Notes under the pieces: generated by a model
Told to the model about the DNA's origin: nothing
Database searches by the model: none
Seen by the model: only the letters and a program-made list of their open reading frames with translations
Shown: in pieces, positions 1 through 5,755 of the stretch
How the letters are laid out: every line of letters starts with the position of its first letter
Numbering within the stretch: the stretch's first letter is position 1
Assembly: GCA_026786125.1 (NCBI GenBank)
Contig: JAJAYU010000190.1
Location: forward strand, 1 to 5,755
DNA: 5,755 nt
From: Chamaesiphon sp.
Lineage (GTDB): Bacteria; Cyanobacteriota; Cyanobacteriia; Cyanobacteriales; Chamaesiphonaceae
Direction: 5' to 3'
Translations under genes and position numbers: made by a program

Positions 1-867
1 GGCGAGTTTCTGATTCGGATCAATAATCGGAAGGTATTAACTGGTTTCTTTAGCTCATTGGGTGTATCAGCCGATCAAATCAAAACCTGTATTAATATTA
101 TCGATACCTTAGAAAAAGTTGGTGTAGCTAAAGTATTAGCAGCATTAGCAACTCAAGAATTATCATCAGAGCAAGCTCAACAGGTGATCGACTTTATCAA
201 TATCAAAGGTAATGTCGATCAAGTCCTAATCGCTCTAAATGAATTTGCCGTTAAGCTACCAAATTCTGAGCAATTTAAGTTAGGGATCGAAGAACTAAAT
301 ACTGTAATTAATGGCGTAAGAGATCTCGGTGTGCCCGAATGTCAATATTGTATTGACCTATCGATCGCCCGTGGTTTAGATTACTATACAGGGACAGTTT
401 ATGAAACTACTTTAATCGGACATGAAGCCCTCGGCAGTATTTGTTCTGGTGGTCGATATGAAGAATTAGTTGGTACATTTATCGGCGAAAGTATGCCTGG
501 AGTAGGGATATCGATCGGTCTAACTCGCCTGATATATCGATTACTCAAGGCAAACATTTTACAACCATTAGCTCCAACACCAACGCAAGTAATGGTCTTA
601 AATCTCCAATCAGATTTGATGCCGATCTATCTCCAAGTTTCCCAACAACTACGCCAATCTGGAATCAAAGTCGCCACTGCGTTTGATAAACGCCCACTCA
701 AAAAACAATTTGCCCTCGCCGACAAACAAGGCGTAATATTTTGCGTGATAATTGGTGAAGAAGAAGCTAACAATCAGCAGTGTATCTTAAAAAATATGAT
801 CAGTGGTGAACAAGTTATGTTGTCGATCAACAATTTAGCTACTGAGATAAAACAGCGATTGGGGTGA
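1..867 (+). CDS. hisS: Histidyl-tRNA synthetase, 5'-truncated by window edge
   Basis: Cytoplasmic class II aminoacyl-tRNA synthetase that charges tRNA-His with histidine. The frame is open from base 1, so the gene starts outside the window; 288 codons are visible of a family usually about 420-460 residues long. The TTG at position 58 is internal, because the preceding codons read FLIRINNRK, a normal HisRS stretch. Visible in order: the histidine-binding signature ARGLDYYTGTVYE (its Arg codon at 370), the SGGRYEELVG glycine-rich segment (about 445-474), class II motif 3 PGVGISIGLTRL with its Arg at 526, and the C-terminal anticodon-binding domain (about 570-867) with the typical KRPLKKQFALADK and VIIGEEE segments. 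That last domain separates HisS from the HisZ regulatory paralogue, which lacks it. The region before the ARGLDYY motif lacks the RVLDxK-like segment of E. coli-type enzymes and looks more like the other HisRS subtype. It converges on the thioesterase gene, 87 bp away. Confidence 0.95.
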   Translation, partial: GEFLIRINNRKVLTGFFSSLGVSADQIKTCINIIDTLEKVGVAKVLAALATQELSSEQAQQVIDFINIKGNVDQVLIALNEFAVKLPNSEQFKLGIEELNTVINGVRDLGVPECQYCIDLSIARGLDYYTGTVYETTLIGHEALGSICSGGRYEELVGTFIGESMPGVGISIGLTRLIYRLLKANILQPLAPTPTQVMVLNLQSDLMPIYLQVSQQLRQSGIKVATAFDKRPLKKQFALADKQGVIFCVIIGEEEANNQQCILKNMISGEQVMLSINNLATEIKQRLG

Positions 868-919
868 TTGTTGAGATCGAATATTAATTTGTACTAGCTA
901 CTTTGCAATTCAGATATCC

Positions 920-940
920 TACTATTATATCTCAATAGTA
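920..940. terminator. Weak AT-rich hairpin between convergent genes
   Basis: TACTATT (920-926) and AATAGTA (934-940) form a perfect 7-bp inverted repeat with a 7-nt loop in the spacer between the stops of hisS and the thioesterase gene. The position suits a bidirectional terminator. The stem has only one G-C pair and no T-run follows on either strand, so intrinsic termination would be weak. It may be chance in AT-rich DNA. Confidence 0.2.
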
Positions 941-954
941 AAGATGAGGATCGA

Positions 955-1341
955 TCAACCCCAATGTCCTAGCCAGCTAGTTAGAATTGCTGGTAGTTCT
1001 TTTCGTTTTCTAGTACTGGGATCGATGACGATATGCTTAGTTATAGCAGTCGCTGAGCTTAATTGATAATTTATCTCAAATCTACAACTATCGATCGATC
1101 TTGGTGTTAATTCGATGGTGATTTGATCGCCACAATATAATGGTTTGAAAAAATCAGCCGATGCGTGGGTGATTGGTACCGCGAACTCAGGATTGTTCAC
1201 AAACAACTTCAAATCGATACCTGATTCAATTAGAGAAGCTTCATAAGCAATATGGCAGATCGAAAGAATACTTGCAAAATACACAACCCCTGCTGCATCT
1301 GTATCTCGAAATTGAATTAGATACTCATAGCTAAATGACAT
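955..1341 (-). CDS. menI: Hot-dog fold acyl-CoA thioesterase, probable 1,4-dihydroxy-2-naphthoyl-CoA hydrolase
   Basis: A 128-residue single-domain protein of the 4-hydroxybenzoyl-CoA thioesterase family. In cyanobacteria this type (Synechocystis Slr0204 is the reference) hydrolyses 1,4-dihydroxy-2-naphthoyl-CoA, giving the ring precursor of phylloquinone, the photosystem I quinone. The N-terminus shows RDTDAAGVVYFA (residues 12-23); D15 aligns with the catalytic Asp17 of Pseudomonas 4-HBT. The SICHIAYEASL helix (27-37), SADFFKPLYCGD (61-72) and a late IDPSTRKRKELP stretch match the cyanobacterial subgroup as I remember it. There is no signal peptide or membrane segment, so it should be cytosolic. 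The ATG at 1341 has only a poor AAAG purine run upstream. The turn before ITKHIVIDP looks several residues shorter than in relatives. It lies 95 bp downstream of the kinase gene on the same strand and converges on hisS. The hot-dog call is firm; the substrate is inferred from subgroup resemblance. Confidence 0.82.
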   Translation of the reverse strand: MSFSYEYLIQFRDTDAAGVVYFASILSICHIAYEASLIESGIDLKLFVNNPEFAVPITHASADFFKPLYCGDQITIELTPRSIDSCRFEINYQLSSATAITKHIVIDPSTRKRKELPAILTSWLGHWG

Positions 1342-1384
1342 AATAAACTTTAATCATTAACGAAAATACGGAATCTAAGTATTC

Positions 1385-1413
1385 ATCCTAGTAACCTAGC
1401 TATCAATTATCAA
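1385..1413 (-). promoter_or_regulatory. Possible promoter of the thioesterase gene
   Basis: Read on the minus strand, TTGATA (1413-1408, five of six matches to TTGACA) and TAGGAT (1390-1385, four of six to TATAAT) are separated by exactly 17 nt. Transcription would start near 1378, leaving a leader of roughly 35-40 nt before the ATG at 1341. The -35 box is supplied by one unit of the heptamer array. The -10 box is mediocre and nothing else supports the call, so this is a candidate only. Confidence 0.28.
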
Positions 1414-1427
1414 TTATCAATTATCAA
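1401..1427. repeat. ATCAATT heptanucleotide tandem repeat
   Basis: Three perfect head-to-tail copies of ATCAATT (1402-1408, 1409-1415, 1416-1422) are followed by a partial copy ATCAA (1423-1427), in the spacer between the kinase stop and the thioesterase start. Short tandem heptamers in intergenic DNA are a known cyanobacterial feature (STRR-type repeats). Each unit creates a TTGATA word on the minus strand. Confidence 0.85.
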
Positions 1428-1436
1428 CTAATTAAC

Positions 1437-3536
1437 CTACACTAACAATAATGGTTGGCACTGACTCAGCGCATGAGCTAATTGCTCAATCTTAACAGGC
1501 TTAGTTACATAGTCATGCATTCCAGCATCAAGACATTCTTGTTTATCACCTTCAAGCGCATTTGCTGTCATGGCAATAATTGTCGGACACCGATGTCCAG
1601 GGAAATCGGAAATAATCCGGCGGGTTGCTTCTATTCCATCCATTTTTGGCATTTGTAAATCCATTAAAATCACATCGTAGTCGTGATGTTTTAAGCGTTC
1701 AATTACTTCTAAACCATTCATCACAACATCTGCATGATAGCCAATTCGTTTTAGCATGTGAACGGCAACTTTTTGGTTAACTAGATTATCTTCCGCTAAT
1801 AAAATTCGTAACGGAAATACAGCTTCATCGAATTTTTGGCTTGAAGATTTTACTTTTGAAATCGATAAGGATTGATTTAGATTTTTACCCAATATACTTG
1901 TAAGCACCTCTTGAAGCTGAAACTGTTTAATCGGCTTGTTTAAGGTGGCTGCAAAATCAACTTGTGATGCCTCAATTTCAGAGCGGCTGATACTTAGGGA
2001 ACTTAGCATGACGAGGGGAAGCTGCTGATACTCAGGAAATTTTCTGATTTTTTGGGCGAGTTGCAATCCATCCATTTCAGGCATGTACATGTCCAGAATT
2101 GCTAGATCGAAGTGTCCACGCAAATTGAGTAATTTAAGAGCTTCTGCACCAGATTCAGTCGGATGGGGGAACATTCCCCAGGCTTGAGCTTGAAGCGTGA
2201 GGATTTTACGATGGGTGGCATTATCTTCGACAATCAATAATCTTTTCCCTTGTAATTCTGTTGGTTGAATTTGTTCTTTACTGGTGAAGTGAGTCGATGT
2301 GGTAGCTGCTTTAACAATAATCGTAAAGAAAAAGTTTGAGCCGCCTTCTCCATTGCTTTCTACCCACATTTTACCATGCATTAATTCCGTAAGTCGTCTA
2401 CTAATAATCAGACCTAAGCCAGTACCTCCATAGTTTCGAGTGGTAGAAGAATCAACTTGGCTAAATGCTTTAAATAGTCGATCAATCTTATCTTGGGGAA
2501 TTCCAATTCCGGTATCTTTGACCACGAATCTGACTTCATAGCTAGGCTCTTCAGATGTGAGGATCAGATCTCGATCAACAAAATTAACCTTCCGTGCGGT
2601 TACACCGACAATTACTTCACCTGAATTTGTGAATTTCAAACCATTGCCAATCAAATTGACTAAGATTTGACGAATTCGGGTCGCATCACCACAGAGTAGA
2701 TTGGGGGTATTTTTGTAGATTAGATAGGCAAGTTCTAGATTTTTTTCAGCAGCTTTGGGTGCAAGCAGATCGAGGGTTTCTTCGATACAATCACGGATAT
2801 CAAAAGGTTGGTAATCTAGTTCTAATTTGCCCGACTCAATTTTGGAGAAGTCCAAAATATCATTAATCAGCGTGAGCAAGGCATCTCCACTATGGCGAAT
2901 AGTACTGACAAAATCATGTTGCTCTGGAGTCAGTTCGGTATCTAGTAATAAGCCAGTCATCCCGATCACCCCATTCATTGGTGTGCGGATCTCGTGGCTC
3001 ATGGCGGCTAGGAACGCACTTTTAGCTTTATTGGCTGATTCTGCTGTCTTTCGCGATTGTTCGAGCAGATGATTTTGGTGCTGGAGTTGCTCGGATTTTT
3101 GGCGCAGGGCTAGGTTTGAAGCTTCTAATTGCCGATGTAAATGGGATTGGTTGAGGGTTCGCTTGACTCGTTGGCGTAATACCGCCCAGTGAATAGGTTT
3201 GGTGATATAGTCGGCAGCACCGACTTCATAGGCTCGATCGAGTGATATACTATCATCGAGTCCGGTAATCATCAATACTGGTGTCAGATCGCCGCCAGGT
3301 AGCTGCTGAAGCTGCTCACAACACTCAAAGCCATCCATGCCAGGCATCACAGCATCCATTAGTACTAAGTCTGGCTGGATCTCTTGATATATAACAATTG
3401 CTTCTTCCCCATTCCGTGCAGTTCGCACTTGATAGCCATCTGCCTGAACCTTGTGGCACAGAATTTGGCGCACGACCTCATCGTCATCGACAATCAAGAT
3501 TAGTGGTGGGTAATGGGGTGTTTGACCAAAAATCAT
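1437..3536 (-). CDS. Soluble hybrid histidine kinase, REC-HisKA-HATPase-REC-REC
   Basis: A 699-residue signalling kinase that should autophosphorylate on His and pass phosphate to its own receivers. Residue numbers count from the ATG at 3536. Receiver 1 (about 12-126) has acidic residues D17-D19, phospho-acceptor D61 in [12 protein letters not shown]91 and K113. A Gln/Leu-rich probable coiled coil (126-172) leads into HisKA with H181 in [10 protein letters not shown]. The ATPase domain (about 282-408) has the N-box [10 protein letters not shown], the G1 box DTGIGI and the G2 box GGTGLGL. Receiver 2 (431-548) has E437/D438, D482 and K534; receiver 3 (577-692) has E582/D583, D626, T657 and K679. 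All three receivers keep their aspartate and lysine. There is no membrane segment, PAS, GAF or other sensor domain, and no HPt domain, so input probably comes through receiver 1 and output needs an unseen partner. A TTG at 3548 would add four residues, but the ATG fits better and lies directly below a good -10 box. There is no Shine-Dalgarno sequence. The gene is divergent from pyk; signal and target are unknown. Confidence 0.93.
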   Translation of the reverse strand: MIFGQTPHYPPLILIVDDDEVVRQILCHKVQADGYQVRTARNGEEAIVIYQEIQPDLVLMDAVMPGMDGFECCEQLQQLPGGDLTPVLMITGLDDSISLDRAYEVGAADYITKPIHWAVLRQRVKRTLNQSHLHRQLEASNLALRQKSEQLQHQNHLLEQSRKTAESANKAKSAFLAAMSHEIRTPMNGVIGMTGLLLDTELTPEQHDFVSTIRHSGDALLTLINDILDFSKIESGKLELDYQPFDIRDCIEETLDLLAPKAAEKNLELAYLIYKNTPNLLCGDATRIRQILVNLIGNGLKFTNSGEVIVGVTARKVNFVDRDLILTSEEPSYEVRFVVKDTGIGIPQDKIDRLFKAFSQVDSSTTRNYGGTGLGLIISRRLTELMHGKMWVESNGEGGSNFFFTIIVKAATTSTHFTSKEQIQPTELQGKRLLIVEDNATHRKILTLQAQAWGMFPHPTESGAEALKLLNLRGHFDLAILDMYMPEMDGLQLAQKIRKFPEYQQLPLVMLSSLSISRSEIEASQVDFAATLNKPIKQFQLQEVLTSILGKNLNQSLSISKVKSSSQKFDEAVFPLRILLAEDNLVNQKVAVHMLKRIGYHADVVMNGLEVIERLKHHDYDVILMDLQMPKMDGIEATRRIISDFPGHRCPTIIAMTANALEGDKQECLDAGMHDYVTKPVKIEQLAHALSQCQPLLLV

Positions 3537-3540
3537 AGCA

Positions 3541-3568
3541 ATTATCAATTGTAAAAATTGCGAGTCAA
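3541..3568 (-). promoter_or_regulatory. Candidate sigma70-type promoter of the hybrid kinase
   Basis: On the minus strand, TTGACT (3568-3563, five of six to TTGACA) is followed after 16 nt by GATAAT (3546-3541, five of six to TATAAT). The -10 box ends only 4 nt before the ATG at 3536, so the predicted start point falls at or next to the ATG and the mRNA would be leaderless. The lack of a ribosome binding site agrees with this. Two inverted repeats overlap the -10 box: CAATT/AATTG (3539-3551) and GCAATT/AATTGC (3538-3543 with 3556-3561). Confidence 0.42.
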
Positions 3569-3662
3569 TATTCGATCGACTACTTCATCTATTTATCCCC
3601 AAAATCAGCTCAGAACTGACATTCAGCCAGAATAATTTACAAGCTAAACCGTGATCTTGGCT

Positions 3663-3705
3663 CTTACTACCTTCTACCCTCTACTTTACTACCCTGTACT
3701 TACTA
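3663..3705. repeat. Degenerate pyrimidine-rich heptamer array
   Basis: The stretch divides into six consecutive units, five of 7 bp and one of 8: CTTACTA, CCTTCTA, CCCTCTA, CTTTACTA, CCCTGTA and CTTACTA. The first and last are identical and all end in TA. One strand is almost free of G. This resembles the short tandem heptamer repeats of cyanobacterial spacers, here with diverged copies and different in sequence from the ATCAATT array. Confidence 0.65.
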
Positions 3706-3722
3706 TCTTCGACTCCGAAGAT
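3705..3722. other. Perfect 7-bp hairpin in the divergent region
   Basis: ATCTTCG (3705-3711) and CGAAGAT (3716-3722) pair perfectly around a 4-nt ACTC loop, directly at the right end of the heptamer array. No gene ends just upstream on either strand and only TTTA follows on the plus strand, so it is not a normal terminator. It may be an operator or a leader-RNA element; chance is possible. Confidence 0.45.
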
Positions 3723-3819
3723 TTACGAACTTATTCATAGATTAGAGCGTAACTAACAACGGTTCTGTGATACCATCTGTGTGATATCTGGGACTAATCC
3801 GGATCATTTCGAGCCGCTA

Positions 3820-3849
3820 TTGACGTTGGCCGCGATCACTTGCGGTAAA
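3820..3849 (+). promoter_or_regulatory. Possible pyk promoter
   Basis: TTGACG (3820-3825, five of six to TTGACA) is followed after 18 nt by GGTAAA (3844-3849), which matches the -10 consensus at only three positions but is preceded by TGC, an extended -10 pattern. The leader would be about 55 nt. This is the best candidate I see in the 100 bp before the ATG, and it is weak. Confidence 0.28.
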
Positions 3850-3910
3850 CTCAAGCTGTGCCAAGATTTTCATCCCCTGTCCGATCCTTTGCACCTTTGA
3901 CTGTAACTTC

Positions 3911-5671
3911 ATGCAATTGCGAGATTCCCTCCGCCGAACTAAGATTGTTGCTACCATCGGCCCTGCAACTAGTAGCCCCGAAGTACTGAAACAATTGATT
4001 CAAGCCGGAGCAACTACGCTACGTCTCAATTTTTCCCACGGTACTCATGATGACCATTTGGCTAATATCCGTCTGATTCGACAAATATCGTTTGAACTCA
4101 ATCAACCCGTCGGCATTTTACAAGATTTACAGGGGCCAAAAATTCGGCTGGGTAAATTTGCTGATGGCTCGATCGTCCTCAAAAATGGCGATCCGTTTAC
4201 ACTCACGAGTAAAATCATTCCAGGTACTCAGACGATCAGCTCTGTTACATACGAAACCCTGGCTGATGAAGTGCCAGTCGGTTCGACGATCATGCTCGAT
4301 GATGGTAAGGTCGAGATGATTGTGACTGGAGTCGATCGCGATACTAATGAGTTACATTGTAAGGTAGTTGTGGGTGGAACGCTATCTAATAATAAAGGTG
4401 TGAATTTCCCCGGAGTCTACCTGTCAATCAAAGCTCTAACTGATAAAGATCGGGTGGATTTGATGTTTGGGCTAGATCAAGGTGTCGATTGGGTCGCTTT
4501 GAGCTTTGTTCGCAACCCCGCTGATATCATCGAAATCAAAGAATTGATCGCCAATGCAGGCAAAGAAGTCCCGGTGATCGCCAAGATCGAGAAGCACGAA
4601 GCGATCGAACAAATGGAAGAAATCCTTGCCCTCTGTGATGGTGTGATGGTTGCACGGGGAGACTTAGGCGTAGAAATGCCTGCGGAACAAGTCCCCAGAA
4701 TTCAGAAGCAATTAATCGCTACCGCTAACCGGATGGGAATTCCGATCATTACGGCTACTCAAATGTTGGATAGCATGGTGAACAATCCCCGTGGTACTCG
4801 CGCCGAAATTTCCGATGTTGCCAATGCTATTTTGGATGGTACTGATGCGGTAATGCTCTCCAATGAGACGGCTGTAGGAATATATCCGATCGAAGCTGTC
4901 GAAACAATGGCTAGAATTGCGATCGAAACCGAAAAAGGCGAACTTTCCCGCCGCTGGGAAGACAAAAAGCGATCAATTCCCAATGCGATCAGTGAAGCCG
5001 TCGGAAATATCGCCGAACAACTTGGAGCCGCTGCCATTATCCCTTTCACCAAAACTGGAGCCACTGCTCGAAGTGTTTCTAAGTTTCGCCCATCCAAGCC
5101 GATTCTCGCCGTTACACCCCATGTCGATGTAGCCCGCAGACTCCAGCTCGTTTGGGGCGTTCAACCGATGCTCCTGCTCGATTTAGCCAACATCAACGAC
5201 AATTTTCAAGCTGCGATCAATATGGCGCGGACGAGCAATCTCCTTCACGAAGGTGATTTAGTCGTAATTACGTCTGGTACTCAAGGCGTAGCTGGCTCAA
5301 CAGATCTCGTCAAAGTCGAAGTAGTTACGGCAATTTTAGGCAGAGGGATCGGCATCGGTAGCAGCACAGGCTTAGTGACAGGAGTTGCTCATATCGCCCG
5401 CACCCCAAGAGATCTAGCTAATTTTAACAAGGGTGATATCTTGATTGCCACGATAACTAATGCTGAGTACCTAGATACAATCCGCAATGCTAGTGCGATC
5501 ATCGTCGAAGATGAGGGTTTAACCTGTCATGCGGCGGTGTTAGGCTTGCGATTGGATATTCCCGTCATTGTTGGGGTCAAGGATGCCACAGGCAGCATTC
5601 CTGGCGGCACGGTGATTACCCTCGATGTTCAACGTGGGTTGATTTATTCTGGGGCGATTAGCTTTAATTAG
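3911..5671 (+). CDS. pyk: Pyruvate kinase with C-terminal phosphohistidine-type domain
   Basis: A 586-residue cytosolic enzyme of lower glycolysis that converts phosphoenolpyruvate and ADP to pyruvate and ATP. The barrel core shows TKIVATIGPAT (10-20), substrate-binding R38, N40 and S42 in LRLNFSHG, DLQGPKIRL (72-80) with R79, the small B domain (about 83-175), catalytic K225 and metal ligand E227 in AKIEKHE, metal ligand D251 in ARGDLGVEMP, and T283 in TATQMLDSM. The C domain has FTKTGATARSVSKFRP (379-394), which fits the effector-phosphate loop of allosteric pyruvate kinases. Residues about 495-586 add a PEP-utiliser/phosphohistidine-type domain with EGLTCHAAV (H540), also present in Geobacillus pyruvate kinase. 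The length resembles the long cyanobacterial form (Synechocystis Pyk2 type). ATG 3911 leads straight into the conserved N-terminus, although no ribosome binding site precedes it. The gene is divergent from the kinase and appears monocistronic within the window. Which metabolites regulate it cannot be read from sequence. Confidence 0.97.
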   Translation: MQLRDSLRRTKIVATIGPATSSPEVLKQLIQAGATTLRLNFSHGTHDDHLANIRLIRQISFELNQPVGILQDLQGPKIRLGKFADGSIVLKNGDPFTLTSKIIPGTQTISSVTYETLADEVPVGSTIMLDDGKVEMIVTGVDRDTNELHCKVVVGGTLSNNKGVNFPGVYLSIKALTDKDRVDLMFGLDQGVDWVALSFVRNPADIIEIKELIANAGKEVPVIAKIEKHEAIEQMEEILALCDGVMVARGDLGVEMPAEQVPRIQKQLIATANRMGIPIITATQMLDSMVNNPRGTRAEISDVANAILDGTDAVMLSNETAVGIYPIEAVETMARIAIETEKGELSRRWEDKKRSIPNAISEAVGNIAEQLGAAAIIPFTKTGATARSVSKFRPSKPILAVTPHVDVARRLQLVWGVQPMLLLDLANINDNFQAAINMARTSNLLHEGDLVVITSGTQGVAGSTDLVKVEVVTAILGRGIGIGSSTGLVTGVAHIARTPRDLANFNKGDILIATITNAEYLDTIRNASAIIVEDEGLTCHAAVLGLRLDIPVIVGVKDATGSIPGGTVITLDVQRGLIYSGAISFN

Positions 5672-5684
5672 TTGATACTTCTCT

Positions 5685-5755
5685 TCTCCTATCGGAGACG
5701 CTACGCGAACGGCTACGCAATGCCAAAGGCAAGGCTAACGCCAACAGTACAAGTA
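5685..5755. repeat. GCTACGC-rich intergenic repeat with small hairpins, cut by window end
   Basis: Beginning 13 bp after the pyk stop is a structured non-coding segment. It contains the hairpin TCTCC/GGAGA (5685-5698, 4-nt loop), two direct copies of GCTACGC 12 bp apart (5700-5706 and 5712-5718), a diverged third copy GCTAACGC (5734-5741), and the small hairpin TGCC-AAA-GGCA (5721-5731). The GGAGACGCTACGCGAAC type of sequence is, from memory, a dispersed repeat of many cyanobacterial genomes. It could help end pyk transcription, but there is no T-run. Its right border is not visible. Confidence 0.65.

Larger units (their letters stand above)
3537..3910. other. Divergent intergenic region between the kinase gene and pyk
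   Basis: This 374-bp gap separates two outward-facing genes and must hold control elements for both. From left to right I see the kinase promoter candidate with overlapping inverted repeats (3538-3568), a degenerate pyrimidine-rich heptamer array (3663-3705), a 7-bp hairpin (3705-3722), a direct repeat TGTGATA (3766-3772 and 3780-3786, 14 bp apart), the small palindrome ATCCGGAT (3797-3804), and a possible pyk promoter (3820-3849). I found no convincing small gene, tRNA or recognisable riboswitch. The 60 bp just before the pyk ATG show no Shine-Dalgarno sequence. Confidence 0.7.

Noticed and set aside
858..965. 8-bp inverted repeat ATTGGGGT/ACCCCAAT spanning the stop codons of hisS and menI
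   Set aside because: The arms lie in coding sequence with about 90 bp between them and in different reading frames; chance similarity is the simplest explanation.
1401..1427. CRISPR-like array
   Set aside because: The units are contiguous 7-mers without spacers, so this is a simple tandem repeat.
2827..3072. Open frame on the plus strand inside the kinase gene
   Set aside because: It runs antisense to the conserved HisKA region, has no recognisable domain, and is explained by the coding strand of the kinase.
3537..3548. TTG start for the kinase, four codons upstream of the ATG
   Set aside because: No ribosome binding site supports it, and it overlaps the candidate -10 box, so it would lie upstream of the predicted transcript start.
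3766..3791. CRP-family or NtcA binding site upstream of pyk
   Set aside because: TGTGA lacks a TCACA partner at the proper spacing, and I see no GTA-N8-TAC pattern.
3654..3867. 8-bp inverted repeat ATCTTGGC/GCCAAGAT about 200 bp apart in the divergent region
   Set aside because: It is too short and too far apart to be distinguished from chance.
4092..4319. Short plus-strand open frame inside pyk
   Set aside because: It is out of frame within conserved pyruvate kinase sequence and its translation resembles no family.
4759..5164. Overlapping open frames on both strands within the pyk C-terminal half
   Set aside because: The conserved pyruvate kinase frame runs unbroken through this stretch; the others have no start signals or family features.

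Overview
The window looks like chromosomal DNA from a cyanobacterium. Four things point there: a long pyruvate kinase with a C-terminal phosphohistidine-type domain, a small hot-dog thioesterase of the MenI (phylloquinone pathway) kind, a large soluble multi-receiver hybrid histidine kinase, and abundant CGATCG sites, heptanucleotide tandem repeats and a GCTACGC-rich intergenic repeat. No species can be assigned. The HIP1 octamer GCGATCGC does not occur here; the over-represented word is TCGATCG/CGATCGA.

Layout. Positions 1-867 (+) hold the 3' part of a histidyl-tRNA synthetase gene, cut by the window start. It converges on a thioesterase gene at 955-1341 (-). Upstream of that, on the same strand, lies a REC-HisKA-HATPase-REC-REC hybrid kinase at 1437-3536 (-). 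A 95-bp spacer between the two carries an ATCAATT heptamer array and a possible promoter. A 374-bp divergent intergenic region (3537-3910) holds candidate promoters in both directions, a second, degenerate heptamer array and a 7-bp hairpin. Pyruvate kinase follows at 3911-5671 (+), and the window ends inside a structured GCTACGC-rich repeat.

The genes do not form an obvious functional system. hisS serves translation, menI quinone synthesis, pyk lower glycolysis, and the kinase signalling with an unknown input and output. The kinase and menI could share a transcript (same strand, 95 bp apart), and the kinase and pyk share a divergent control region, but a regulatory link is inference only. All complete reading frames are intact, with expected catalytic residues present. 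I see no mobile element genes, CRISPR array, tRNA or rRNA, and no convincing evidence of an undescribed system. The points most worth a second look are the possible leaderless promoter of the kinase, the heptamer arrays, the HIP1-variant word and the atypical HisRS subtype.
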